DNA of 64,000 nt. Source: Parastagonospora avenae f. sp. tritici 18332-5 (taxonomy: Eukaryota; Ascomycota; Dothideomycetes; Pleosporales; Phaeosphaeriaceae). The DNA is taken from NCBI GenBank assembly GCA_022559985.1, contig JAFJTR010000037.1, positions 1 to 64,000 on the forward strand, given 5' to 3'. The position numbers were made by a program, and so were the translations under genes. Below, piece after piece: positions 1-11,446 of this stretch. Below the pieces are notes generated by a model. That model was not told the DNA's origin. It saw only the letters and a program-made list of their open reading frames with translations, and searched no databases. Positions within the stretch are counted from its first letter, which is position 1. Every line of letters begins with the position of its first letter.

Positions 1-148
1 AGTGACGGGTTGACCAGCAGCCCTGCTTCCCGCACACAAAGCACTTCTTGTCGCGCTGTGTGTAGCTGCCACGACTTCTGCCATTGTTGTTGCCGCCCTG
101 TAATCCGTCCTGGCGGTCATTGTTGAAACGGTTATGACGAGTGTATGA
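1..148 (-). mobile_element. Ty1/copia-type retrotransposon gag fragment (zinc knuckle)
   Basis: Read on the minus strand, this stretch is open to the window edge. It encodes an Asn/Arg/Gly-rich segment leading into KKCFVCGKQGCWSTRH, the zinc-knuckle-like motif typical of gag in fungal copia elements. The nucleocapsid region binds element RNA in the particle. Only this piece is visible because the element continues past position 1. Its open frame is fused without a gap to the dehydrogenase pseudogene at about position 148. I infer an insertion, or a recombination that joined the two sequences. Confidence 0.6.
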
Positions 149-592
149 GTTCTCCAATGGAGCCTTTTGGTATTATTGCAGTCCTCCGTCGCGCCATTCA
201 TGCGACAGCTTCAAATGCATGTCCGAGGATCCATTCATATGGCCCTACATGATTGAGACCTTGGCATCGTCTCTTGCGACAACCATCGATTCGATGAGGA
301 CCATATCTCCTGGCTTCAACTTTACGGAATCTGAACCTGTGGCGTAGATGCGACCGATGGCGCATGGGTCTGGCACGAGAAGAGGTTTTAGGCCGAGTGC
401 AGGGAGCTTTCCACTGTGTGCTGCGTTTGTGTATGGGAGTATAAAGGTGGCTTCCACGCGTACGATTGCTGAACCCGTGGTAGCAGTCGGTATAGCCAGA
501 GATATAACTTTTCCTGGAGAGGAGAAAGAAGAGAGCCAGAAGGCACGATTTTCCGAAGGTTCGATCATATTGTAAGTTGCTCCTGGATCCAA
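149..592 (-). pseudogene. Broken MDR zinc-type alcohol dehydrogenase, N-terminal part
   Basis: The minus-strand frame starts with a typical MDR N-terminus (RAFWLSSFSSPGKVISL) and continues through a GroES-like fold segment with KLKPGDMVLIE and then HEWRDGGLQ and KAPLEN, motifs familiar from fungal medium-chain dehydrogenases of the quinone reductase/alcohol dehydrogenase type. It is interrupted by in-frame TAG (245-247, probably from TGG) and TAA (173-175, probably from CAA), and is then cut off by gag-like sequence near 148. Both stops fit C-to-T change at CpA on one strand or the other, as in repeat-induced point mutation (inference). The catalytic and Rossmann regions are missing, so no active enzyme is expected. 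The start is uncertain: the first ATGs at 592 and 565 may not be original. Confidence 0.6.
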
Positions 593-2238
593 GGTCTGTA
601 GTGTTGAAGTCTACCTACCAGCGGATGGGGCTCTTCTTTTATACTCCATGATTGCATATCAATGTGCGGTATTTAACAACCCAGCTCTGTCATGTGTGTC
701 TTTGACACGTACAATATCTCCTTCATGCTTCATCGTCGTATCTCACGATCATAGATCGGATGGTGGAGCAGAGTTCCGCTGTGGACATGATCATGTCTTC
801 AGTAAGCTCGTTGGTCTTGAGCTTCGATTGGACATTGAAGGACATGGACGCTTGACATGCGTTCGAATATGGTTTAGCTGCGTGCACACCTGCTGGGTCC
901 GCCCCGCAATGTTTACAGCCGCATGTGAGGGTTACGCAAGACTGCAAAGTCCCGAAGGGTGCTCATTGGCCGAAGTCGGTTCGTTGCGTCGTAGAAGCAG
1001 CTAGATTTATTAACACGTCATAATTCAAGTCGGCATTAAGTTCAGACCAAAGGCATCTTGTGTGATCTCCGATGTACAGTGGATGCCCCGTGTATTGCAG
1101 TCCAGACGTTCTGACATGCTTTCGTCCTCAATGCATGATCCGCACATCGAAGTCCGGCCCGCCTGGAAGCATGGAAGCAACGCCTGAGCCCACCCTAACC
1201 AATTCTCTCGAGACAAAAGCTAGGAAAGTTAACGCACAGCCTTCTCAAAGGTCTCGTCCTATTATCTCTTGACACTTACTCTATATACACCCTTTCGGTC
1301 GATCCTTGATGGCATAGGTAATCATGCTCAGAAAATATCCTCTCGTCTGCTTAGGTAGAATGGTCGTGTACAGTGCTGCAATTCATACAGCTCGTTAGCA
1401 AGAGGTTTGTAAGCGACGTACATTAAAAGGGCGATAATGAATTCATCGTCTCGCTGTTATCCTGGAAACGTTTGAGCAGTGAGGTAGGGTATGGGAGTTG
1501 AGCCAAGTTCACTTTCACCTCGTAACGCATGTTTGTGCTTACACGTATCTTCGCGCTGGCATAAAGAAACAATAGTGACATGATAGTGCGTTAGCCGCGG
1601 TTATGCCAACCTTTGGTGTCCTGACTGAGGTAATTGGTGCAAGGAAAGTCGAGGTATTGATTCATTCACACGCGAAGCAAGCGTTGACGCATTCCGTTCT
1701 CCAATTGGGTGCGCTATAGAGCGTCATTGTCACAGTTCTACTTGCATTTCACGCTGACTTGCACATAGTGCCTATTCATCAGCTTCACGTCTACTAACAG
1801 ATGCGGAGCAAGCGTACTGAAGGTTGGGGATGAACGTTGCCAAGAGGAGGATTCGCTTGCGGATGCGTGTAAGCGGCGGAGTCATCGCATTGGTGTTGTC
1901 GCATGCCAGGGCGTTTTCTCCACATTTGCATTCGGATGCTGATTGCATGTTGTCGCCGCACTTTACCCAGAAGGAGGTCGTCCGAGGCACGCCGTCAGCA
2001 CTAGGCATGGCGCGGCTACCTTAAACTGACGCCCGGCAGGCGCAGCCTACGCGGAGGTACCTTTTTATTCTTAGTTGTGGATTTGGAAGCGCTTTCTGGG
2101 CTTGTTATAACGCACTTAAGACATGACCGATCGCTTCGCAACATGTGTTGGTCCTGGGATTCAGTCTCCAGTCGATTGTGCTCGATGTTTGTGTAATTCC
2201 CATCTCCTGGACTTTGCAATATTCAGCACACGAAATAC
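593..2238. other. Gene-poor stretch, nothing recognised
   Basis: Only short open frames (up to 118 codons) occur here, with no recognisable domain and no coherent splice pattern. A minus-strand frame at 1772-2008 has several cysteines, and another at 1025-1216 has an open cysteine-containing segment. Neither has a signal peptide or a family match that I can defend. The far end is the promoter of the P450 gene. Confidence 0.5.
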
Positions 2239-3985
2239 ATGATTTCGACGCCAAACGAGATGAGTGCTTTCTTGGTCCTCGTGACTGGCTGTTTCTTTAG
2301 CTACGTGAGTCCATTCTAATCCCGAAATTGTTTTTCGGCACTTACTCACCTATCAACAAGATCCTGGTCACCACTATCTACAATCTCTTCTTCCATCCAC
2401 TTGCACACATTCCAGGCCCACTCCTATGTCGCATATCCGCCTTACCTTCATTCTACCATGCGATTAAGAAAGATCGTCATATCTGGTTCTGGCAGCAATT
2501 CCAGATGTACGGCGGCAAGGTTCGCGCGGCGCCAAACCTCGTCGTGTTCAACTCTCCGGACGCGTACAACTCCATCTTCTCACACAAAGCGAACGTCAAG
2601 CGGTCCAAATTTTACGATACTTGGTCGCGCAATGCAGATGATGTGAATGCGTTGATGACGTCCGACGTTGAGGTGCATGCGAGGAAAAGACGGCTGCTGA
2701 ATCTGGCGTTCACGGACCACTCGGTGAAGGCGGCTAGTCCATTCATCGCAAAGCACACCGATCGGTGGAACCTGCTCTTGCTCGACTCAAGTGAAGAGGG
2801 AGATGACGTATGGTCATCACCACGAGAAATGACATCGTGGACGAAGTACCTCGTTTTCGACATCCTGATGGATTTGTGTTTTGGGGCCGCCATGGACACT
2901 AAAGAACCCGGAGACAACCCGTTGAAGAAGATACCGCAAGCATTCGATGACTTTGTGTCCTACAACTATCCGGTAAGTATCAGGTATTGCGCTGGATTTC
3001 CATGGTTGTACTGGATAAATGCTGACGCAGGCTTCAGATAACCAAAACGCCCTTCCTCGAGTTACTGGTTTGGTTGAAGCCCCGCGGGTTGGATAGTCTC
3101 CTCGAATTCGTGATACCCCCAACAATCAAGAACTATTACGCATTCGTCGAAGAAATGGTCATCCAACGCTTAAAGGAGCAGCGAAAACGCGAGACAGAAA
3201 AGACGCCAATCGAGAGAGAAGACATGCTCCACTTCCTGTGTAGTGCCAAAGACCCCGACACCGGTGCGCCAGCCTTTGGCCGAAAGGAACTTCTGGCAGA
3301 AGCCAATCTGCTAATCATGGCTGGCTCGGATACGACATCAATCACGATAAGCAGCTTATTCTTCTACCTCACGCATAATCGACGCGCATTTCTAAAGTTG
3401 GTCAAGGAGATCAGAGAGATGTTCAAGGATGTTGAAGATATCGTGCATGGGCCCAGATTATTGACCGACTGCAAGTACTTGCGAGCTTGTATCGACGAGA
3501 CGTTGCGTCTCTCACCGGCAGGTCCGAGCGAGTTGCCAAGAGATGTGTTACCTGGCGGCACGACCATCAACGGAGAGCATTATCCAGCCGGCGTTGTTGT
3601 CGGTACACCCAATTGGGCCATGGGACGAAATGAAGAGCACTACGGGGACGCATATACATTCAGACCCGAGCGATGGATTGTATCGGATGAGCTAGAGTCG
3701 TTGAATCCTGATGAGGACGTGCGCAGGCTGAGACGCGGGCTTCATACCTTCCTCAAGGGACCTGGAGATTGTGTGGGCCAAAAGTTGGCCATGTTGCAGA
3801 TGTCAATTGTGATTGCCAGGACGCTATGGCGTATGGACCTGAGACTAGCTCCGGGTAAGGATGTGGGTGCGGGAAATGCGAAGCTAGGATGGGGTCAACG
3901 GGATCCACGACAGTACGTCTTAGGCGACGCTTACATCGCCTTGCATCAGGGTCCCGTGGTGCAGGTCAGAGCACGACAGGACTGA
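2239..3985 (+). CDS. Cytochrome P450 monooxygenase (3 exons)
   Basis: Model: exons 2239-2304, 2361-2972 and 3038-3985; introns of 56 and 65 bp with GTGAGT/AAG and GTAAGT/CAG ends; 541 aa. The ATG at 2239 gives a short hydrophobic N-terminal anchor that runs across intron 1 into the FFHPLAHIPGP hinge, so the protein should sit in the ER membrane. Visible P450 signatures are the I-helix AGSDTT (about residues 321-326), ETLR of the ExxR motif (380-383), FRPERW, and the heme loop FLKGPGDCVG with Cys about 471. The usual Arg of FxxGxRxC is Gly here, which some fungal P450s share. It should be an NADPH-P450 reductase-dependent hydroxylase. The substrate is unknown, and no clear biosynthetic partner lies next to it. 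A start at 2260 is the alternative. Confidence 0.88.
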
Positions 3986-4886
3986 GCCATGCGCGGTGAT
4001 TTACTTGGGGAAGCAGCATAGCCCGCACGAAATATAACGTGCGTTGCACGCACCCACAATGCGGGCATTACGATTCAGCGTGGCAATATTGTGGCTGTCA
4101 AGTGCAGGGATCCAGTGCTAACCCATGGTACGCTCGTGTTCTACCTAGGTATGTACCGGAGTGGGGTAACAGATACTCCGATTAGACCATGATCTTTATT
4201 TGACGTGCGTTTTTCTTATTAAGTATGCATATGTCTTTATTTAGATACTGTGAATCAGAGGCCTTCAGTTTCTAGTAATGTGCATTAGAAACATGCTGAC
4301 AACAGGCTATGAGCTGCATCGCTGCACCTGGGGAGCACCAATAAGCAACACGAGATGGACAGTGAGGCAGCACAAATGGGATGCTGGATTTCGTGTGTAC
4401 AGAGCTTCGGATTTTACGAGTGCTGGCAATCGTGGTCTGGGCCTTGCGTCGTGCATTCGATTATCCCAACTTGTTTAGTCCCCACTCGTCACCTGCATCT
4501 CTACGCCTTTGTAATAGTATACTTCCTGCCGCGTACACTATGCATCGACCAGTCGTATTTCGGCCGTGCGTTCTACCTCGCTTGAGCTGCTTCTTCAGCC
4601 TCAACCTGCAGGGTATCCTCGGAAACTGTCCTGTGTTGGACCATCGTCCCAGGCGGATACTGTACAGTCGGGCCTACATGCGGTGCAGCTGCTTCGGAGC
4701 GACCCGCAAGGAGAGAGGAAACCATCGGAGCGACCCGCATGTAGAGAGGAAACCAGGCACGGCCTGGTACGATTAGTGGTCTCTCCACATTTTTCCGCTT
4801 GCAGTTCTTGGCGCAAATCGCGCACCTGCACTTATTTACTCTTCACCTCGTGTCTTTCCTCTCATTCTCCTTCACCACAGCCTGCC
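3986..4886. other. Intergenic region upstream of the secreted binding protein
   Basis: This lies between the P450 stop and the signal-peptide ATG at 4887. The long open frames here run into the next gene but have no family similarity. The stretch just before the ATG is pyrimidine-rich (4843-4885), as in many fungal leaders. A 31-bp tandem duplication (4694-4755) is listed separately. Confidence 0.5.
4694..4755. repeat. 31-bp direct tandem duplication, two copies
   Basis: Copy 1 (4694-4724) and copy 2 (4725-4755) both begin TCGGAGCGACCCGCA and end AGAGAGGAAACCA, and differ at only two positions between these blocks. The pair sits about 130-190 bp upstream of the ATG of the secreted binding-protein gene, so it could double a regulatory site, or it may be a neutral slippage product. 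Confidence 0.8.
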
Positions 4887-6029
4887 ATGTTGCTCCTCCT
4901 CATTGCCTCCGCTCTCGCGGCCACCCAGACCCTGGCGTACGAGCAAACCCTCGGTTTCAACAGCGCTCCTATAGTCGAAACACGCTCTCTTGACCAAATC
5001 TACCATGCTGCGTTGGCCGAAGGCGGCGTCGTAACTATGTGGCTCGGTGGCGACGAGAAAGGCGACGAAGACGCCGTCAAGAAAGAATTTGAAGGAAAGT
5101 TTCCTGGAATGACGCTTAATCTCACTACCGATCTGTCAAAGTATCACAACGGCAGGTTTGACGAGCAGTTGGCCGCGGGGCACGTGTATGTCGATAGCAT
5201 TGCGTTTCAAACCGTGCACGATTTTCCTAGGTGGGAGCAGCAGGGTGCATTGTTGCACTATGCGCCAATTGGTTTTGATAAGATATACCCGCCGATGAGG
5301 GATGTGCGCGCGGCGTACTATGGTATCCTGACGGTGGGGTGGGCGGGCAAGTGGAATACCGACAAATTGCCTGGTATTGCGGCGCCGATTGAGTGGGAGG
5401 ATTGGTTACGTCCAGAGTTCAAGAATAAGCTTGTTCTGACGTATCCTAATGACGACGACGCGGTGCTATATGCTTTCGATCTTATGTACAGCTTCCGTTC
5501 CTCTCTATACTCTCAAATAAGAGTCAGCTAACGTCCAGTATCTAGTATGCAACAGTACGGCAAGTCGTGGTTCGAACGCCTGCTCCAGCAGAATCCGCGA
5601 TGGGTCAGAGGTACCCGCACACCTGATACCGTCATGCAAGCCAGCAACAGTTCTTGGGCTGCCTCATTCACGTCCGATGGTTTATTCCCAACGTCAAACA
5701 TCAACGTCAGCCACCCCGTCCAGGGCTCCTTTGTGACCTGGTTCCAACTCGCTGCTATCCCCAAGGACGCGCCTCACCCTGAGGGAGCCAAGTTGCTCCA
5801 TAACTACATGCTTACCAAAGAGTGGCAGGCAACTCGCGGTTCTTGGCCTGTTCGGAGCGATGTTGAGGCTCCAACTGGCTACCCTCCCATCTTCGAAATG
5901 CCTGGCACGAATATTACTTACTTTCGCGAGTGGATGTCTGACCGGGCTAAGGTTGAGAGGCTGAGGACTTGGTTTGAGGACAAGCTTGGTTCGGCGCAGG
6001 GACTTAGTCCGCTTATTGATGGAATCTAA
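4887..6029 (+). CDS. Secreted periplasmic-binding-protein-like (Fe3+/type 2 PBP fold) protein
   Basis: Exons 4887-5485 and 5546-6029, intron 60 bp (GTACAG ... TAG); 360 aa. The ATG is chosen because it opens a clear signal peptide (MLLLLIASALAATQTLA). An upstream in-frame extension exists but would bury it. The mature part resembles bacterial family 1 extracellular solute-binding proteins of ABC iron(III)/polyamine uptake: LDQIYHAALAEGG, a TMWLGGDEKGD segment, and the late AAIPKDAPHPEGAKLLHNYM helix typical of the fold. Several N-glycosylation sequons (NLT, NSS, NVS, NIT) fit secretion. Eukaryotes lack the partner ABC importer, so the ligand and role are unknown; scavenging or extracellular binding is inference. 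It converges on the GH95 gene with only 78 bp between stops. Confidence 0.82.
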
Positions 6030-6107
6030 GAACCTCCAATAAGTGTAACTACGTAACTAGAATTACATAACATCTTGTCTCGCTCTCTCACCCAATAATT
6101 TCTACTT

Positions 6108-8559
6108 TCACGCCTTTGTAATGGTGAATTTTCCGCCTACACTCGTCTTCAGCGGACCCGTGTACGCCTTTCCATCAACTTTGAACGCAGCACCACCCTC
6201 AACCCTCAACGCCAATTCACCGCCACTTCTAGCAGTGACTGTCGCTTGTGTCATCGAGCCTCCAGTCCAATCAATGTCAACCACAAAATCACCTCTCGCA
6301 ATAAGGCCTTTCACACTACCCGTCGATACCGCTGACTTGGGTAATGCGGGCAAAATATGCACGACCGAGTGACTCTGCAACAGCATCTCTGCGATAGCGG
6401 AGGTAAAGCCAAAGTTTCCGTCGATCTGGAACCATCTATTCTCTCCGGAGTTCCACAGATTGTCCAGCGGGTAGGTTTGCAGAAAAGAAACAGCATTGGA
6501 CCAGACGCTTGCGCCATCGAAGAGTCGTGCGTAGAGGTTCATGGCCCACACGCGCGACCACCCCGTACTTCCAGACCCAGCGCGCATGCGATTGTCCAAC
6601 GCAACCTTGGACGCCTGCGCCAACTTGTCGGATACGAGTGGTGTCATTTGAGAGCCGGGGAAAAGCCCGAAAAGGTGGCTGAAGTGTCGGTGCGCCGGCT
6701 CACCTTCCTTGTACTCGTTGCGCCACTCGAGAAGTTGGCCTTTCGAGCCAATTTGCGGTGCTTTGATCTTTGACAAATAATCTTTGGCCTTGGATACGGT
6801 GGTGTCATTTATGCCCAAGACGTGACCAGCGCTCATAATATTGTTGAACAATTCCCAGAGAAGCTCGTTGTCCATTGCGGGGGCGATGTCGACACCCTCG
6901 GTCTTTCCTGCGGTGCGCATGTTCGACGGAACGACGAAAGTGTTCTCGGGTGACAGCGATGGACCGGTCACATAGCTACCGTTGTACATGAAAAGGTGGC
7001 AGAAGTAGAAATTCGCGGCATCTTTCAACACTGGCCAAGCGCGGTTCTGGAGGAAGGCTTTGTCCTGTGTGAAACGGTAGTGCTCCATGAGATGCTGTGA
7101 TAACCATGCTCCTCCCATGGGCCACACCGTATACGGCGTACCCTTGTCGACTGGAGCCGCATCGCCCCACAGGTCTGTGTTGTGATGTACAACGAATCCA
7201 TCGGTACAGCCGTACATCTTCTTCGCCATAGCGCTACCCCGTGTGCGGGTCATGTCTACGAGATCGAACAGCGGCTTGTGGGTTTCTTCCAAGTTAGTGG
7301 TAAGGGCGTGCCAGTAGTTCATCTCGGTGTTGATGTTCACGGTATATTTGCTTTGCCATGGAGGGTCGTAGTTGTCATTCCAGATACCCTGGAGATTGGC
7401 GGGCAAGGATCGATCGCCAGTGTCGCGTGAAGATGCAAGAAGCAGATGGCGACCGTAATTGAAGTACAGAGTGACCAGTTCAGGATCTGCGCTGGCGTTC
7501 TTCTTGTAGTTTGAGAGGCGAGAAGAGATGGGCTGTGTGCCAGCAGAGCCGGATGAACCAAGGTTGATGCTGACGCGGGACAGTATTCCCTCCGCATCTT
7601 TCACAGCAGCAGTCTTCACGGCGTTATAGCCAGCTTTGACCGCGTTGTCGAGTTTCTTCTTTAACTCTGCTTCCCATGCGCTCGCACTTACATAACGGTA
7701 GGACGTCTCCGCGTCGAAAAATATGTCTACTGTCGTGGCTCCCTTGACTGACATTGTCTTTCCATTGACAGAAATAGACCCTGCATTGAATGAGTGTTGA
7801 ACTTTTGGCGAGTGGACGGGCAGAGCAAACCTGTGTCACTGACAATCCTTGCTTCTGCGGTGAACGGAATACCGCCATTCGCCTTCAGCGTGATCGCATT
7901 AATGTTGCCAGAAGATGACGCTGCGTTCGAAGCTACATTCTGGCTCCTTGCGAGCGCAATGTCAACATTCAGCTTCCCAAATTGATTCGCCGTCATCCTA
8001 AAAGCAAGAACACCTGCCGGATAGCTCGCTACATACTCGCGCCTAACTCTCGTTAGATGCATTGCTTTTATGAGGCTGCACGAACTCACGTATAGTTCAC
8101 TCCGCCAAGGGTATAGGTGGTCATCGCTGTGCCCTGCCGAGTGTTTAGGACCCTTGTGTAGCCGCCCAGTGTACCAGTGTGACCAAAGTCAATAGTCATA
8201 TCCACTGTTGGATGGTACTGTTTCGGACTCTGTGGGTTGCCAGCCATGGCATCAAGGGTCTGTTGTCCGGCACTTGACATGTCGCCATCCATCAACTTCT
8301 GTCGAATTGACGATAGTGCGCTCAGCGACTGCGAGTTGCCACGATCCTGCCACTGCCCGCTCCATACTGAGTTTTCGTTGAGTGTAATCTTCTCCAATGC
8401 GGTGCCGTATGCGGCTGCAGCAACGCGACCATTGCCGATAGGCAACGATGAAGACAAACTGCTCCCTGGAGTGTTGAAGTAGAGGTATCGAGATGGGTCC
8501 CATTGCGCTTGTGCTAGAGGCGCGATGAGGAAGGAGGTGGCGTAGTTATACACGCGCAT
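6108..8559 (-). CDS. GH95 alpha-L-fucosidase/galactosidase, secreted
   Basis: Exons (minus strand) 8559-8090, 8042-7831 and 7780-6108; introns of 47 and 50 bp with GTGAGT/TAG and GTTTGC/CAG; 784 aa, the usual length for GH95. The N-terminus is a plausible signal peptide ending LAPLAQA-like before QWDPSRYLYFNTPG. Family marks include LPIGNGRVAAAAYG and NENSVWSG at the start, NLQGIWND and NTEMNYWH in the middle, AHRHFSHLFGLFPGSQ, and IDGNFGFTSAIAEMLLQSHS near the end. GH95 enzymes are inverting exo-glycosidases that remove alpha-1,2-L-fucose or alpha-L-galactose from plant xyloglucan or other glycans. Extracellular or vacuolar action on plant polymers is inferred. The exact substrate cannot be read from the sequence. 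Confidence 0.9.
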
Positions 8560-9752
8560 CTTGAACGCAATTTCGTGTCGTGGTCGTGACGAGGCAGTAG
8601 TCGCATAGTCATGATATATGACATTTTCCGGATCGCGATTCGCAGTTGGATATGGTGTGAATACAGTGCTACTGAGGGGTATGTGAGATATTCCTCCAGT
8701 CGGGGTCCAAGGTGCGCCGCGCGAACATTTCCTGGTTAATTAAACTCGGCTAAACCGCTCGTGTAGCTCTCAGTATGCAGGTACGATCTTACGCCTATAT
8801 TAAGGCTAAACCCCAAATCTCATGCTTGCTGAGGAACAATGCGACGCATCAATGTGACTCGCATAAAACGAGTCGCTGTTCCAATTGTTATGGTTAGATT
8901 ATCCCCGTTGCTTACACATTTCGTTCTACACCCCAGATAGCTTTCTATAAGTTTAAGAAAAGATAAACAGAGAGTTGGGCTGTAGATTGCTTACATTGTT
9001 AGTGTCTAAGTAAAGGATTATTACAGCTGGCGATGCGATATGTCGCTATCTATCTTGATCTGCTAGATCCCTGATCTCCAAGCTGTTAAAGCTGCTTTTT
9101 AGAATATATTGAGAAAGGCGACTGTTGGTAGGCCTTGTACGATCGTACTGGTGAATAACAACAACGAGGTTCTTCTGGTGACTAGTATTCTGATCACTAC
9201 GAATGTGGAGGCTACGAAGGTATACATAACCTCAGATCCGCGCGGGGTCATCGGATCCGCGTTGGACCGAAGTAGGATCGAGGTGGTACATTGGGCCTCG
9301 TTGGGCGACACAACGTGTGTGTGTGCCCACCCTTCGTGTGTATACCGACAGCGACGGAGTTTACTTAGTTCTGTGGAAAGAACCTGTAGCAACAAATCAT
9401 CGGGACGATGATCGAATCTTCTTAACTATAAATTCTCAGTACTTAGATTGCTTGACTTGGAAAATCCCGGAGATGCTGTCGAAGATATGCTGTTAATCCT
9501 CTTCTGCGTCTCAAGAGTGCAAAAGGCGGCTGTATGTGGTATAAATCAATCCGTTCCAGATTTCGCTTTTTATGAGCCCCGTCCAAGAGAGGTTCGACAA
9601 ACTCTATTGCGCCTAGGTAGTCGGATGCATCCTTCTTCCTAAAGAAGAGGCTTGTATCCGAAGTTAATAGAGCTGTTGTTTATGTCTATTAACCTAAATT
9701 ATTGTAAGATATTTGCTCATACGGAAAGGACGATAAGTTGGTAACGGTAGTA
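8560..9752. other. Intergenic, partly AT-rich; no gene recognised
   Basis: The first part is the promoter side of the GH95 gene. Sequence 8730-9100 is AT-rich with no long frame. Open frames on both strands at 9099-9411 have no recognisable domain. There is no terminal repeat or transposase motif that I can point to. Confidence 0.4.
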
Positions 9753-11297
9753 ATGAAGTTGATGTGGGGCTCTGTAAACCGCTTACAAGTTGGACCGGAC
9801 TGCAAGGCTATCGTTCTAGGCAGCAACATCTCACTATTTCGAAATTGGCTTCGAAAATGTACAAGCGCCCATCCAAAGTGCAGTCATGTTCCAGCGAACG
9901 GAACTCCAGTGCTACGTCTCATCGATGTAACGAGCATGTGTCTGGTCATAGCTGATGGTAGTGGTAGCGGAGACGAAACAGCTATATAACTAGCATTGAG
10001 TTATATGTGGGGCAAAGGTTCAAAAGACCATCAAATGACAGCGGCGAATCTACAAGCTTACTACCGCCCTGGAGGACTCTCGAACGTTCCTAGAACCATT
10101 GCGGATGCCATCTAAATGACGCGCAAGTTGGAGCAAAGATATCTCTGGGCCGACGCGCTCTGCATCACCTCAGACGATACTGCCGACATGGCGATCCAGA
10201 TACCGGCAATGACAAGCATTTATGGCTGTACACATCTTACGGTAGTGGCAGCTACGGGGCATGATGCAGACAGCGGTCTTCCTGGACTCAATGTTCTGCG
10301 GCCAGAGGACAAGGTGATCAATATCGCAGGCCGCCACATTATGTACTTCAAGATAACGCCATTGAGACAAACGAAATGGGCAACTCGAGACTGGACTTTC
10401 CAGGAGCTGCTTCTGTCTCCTCGGTCTTTAGTTTTTCTCAATGACCAGATAATATGGCTATGCAAAGGCGTAGAATGGCGCGATAGGTGGGACTTTGAAC
10501 ATCCAAATTTGACGTACAAAAGCCACGACGGAACACCAGATCAGTCCAGAATGTTGACGTTAGATGCCTACTCCGGTCTCATCTCCCAGTACACGATGCG
10601 GGAGCTGACGTTTGAGAGCGACATTGTCAATGCCTTCAAAGGAGTCATGGGGGCGATACCGGAAGAGTTTTTCTGGGGAATACCTTGCTCCAGATTCGGC
10701 AAATATCTCATGTGGCGTACTTTTAGACCTTTGGGCGGCCGGGCCAGAAGGCAAATGGGGGGCAAAATGATCATGAATGAGAGGCGAGATTCTCGATCCC
10801 AAATACCGAGCTGGTCGTGGCTTGCCTGGAGAGGTCTTGTCATATTGGCGCCGACGATCCTGTCGCTCGTATCTGTCTTCCGATGGCGAAATGGGCAGCT
10901 GAAGCAGCTCTGTGCTCCCGGAATTCTATCGCTTCCCACCCATCAACAATCGCCAGCTCCCTCTTCGATGCATCACATAGGGCCTCCTCACGTTTTCTTG
11001 GATGATGAGTTGGGATGGACGGTTGGTCTCGATGACTTACCCGAGGGCATTGTTCTGCCTGAGGACCATATTGTATTTTGGGCGTGGGTCATACCGAATC
11101 GGACTGGAAGACAGGATGAACAAGCTATTATCGGTTATGATCCCCGTGATTTCAGGATGGGTAGAACTAAAGGCTTCTTCTGGACCTTGGAAATTATACG
11201 GAACCATCATGTTGCGCAGCGAGTTGCGTCGGACAGATTTGAGATCAAAGACAGCTCTTTGGCAGGGGCGGTGAAGAAGCTGATCATCTTGGAATGA
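9753..11297 (+). pseudogene. HET-domain protein with two in-frame stops
   Basis: One frame is open from about 9738 to 11297 except for TAA at 9987-9989 and TAA at 10113-10115. Read through, it shows HET-domain landmarks in the right order: LFRNWLRKCTSAHPKC, RLIDV, LALSYMWG, YLWADALCI, and ATRDWTFQELLLSPRSLVF. HET proteins act in heterokaryon incompatibility and related NLR-like cell-death recognition. The first stop falls just before LALSYMWG, where the family often has Tyr. The second splits the domain and could come from CAA. A 393-aa fragment could still start at 10116 (ATG), but it would lack the first half of the domain. I prefer a decaying pseudogene; a mis-modelled intron or assembly error is possible. 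Confidence 0.65.
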
Positions 11298-11446
11298 TTA
11301 TCTCTCAATGAGTATACACAATCGACTCTTTCGGCAACTGCATATCTCCTGATATGCTGAGCCAGCTATAGGTGCGGAGATGATCAGAGAAATTGAGTTG
11401 ATGGATAGACGTGTCATACATTGGAGTCGTGTATCATGCCGAATGT

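Noticed and set aside
1772..2008. Minus-strand 78-codon frame with several cysteines
   Set aside because: No signal peptide, start context or splice logic; its antisense is equally open. Could not support a gene.
9099..9411. Overlapping frames on both strands near 9.1-9.4 kb
   Set aside because: No domain, terminal repeat or transposase motif; likely random openness.
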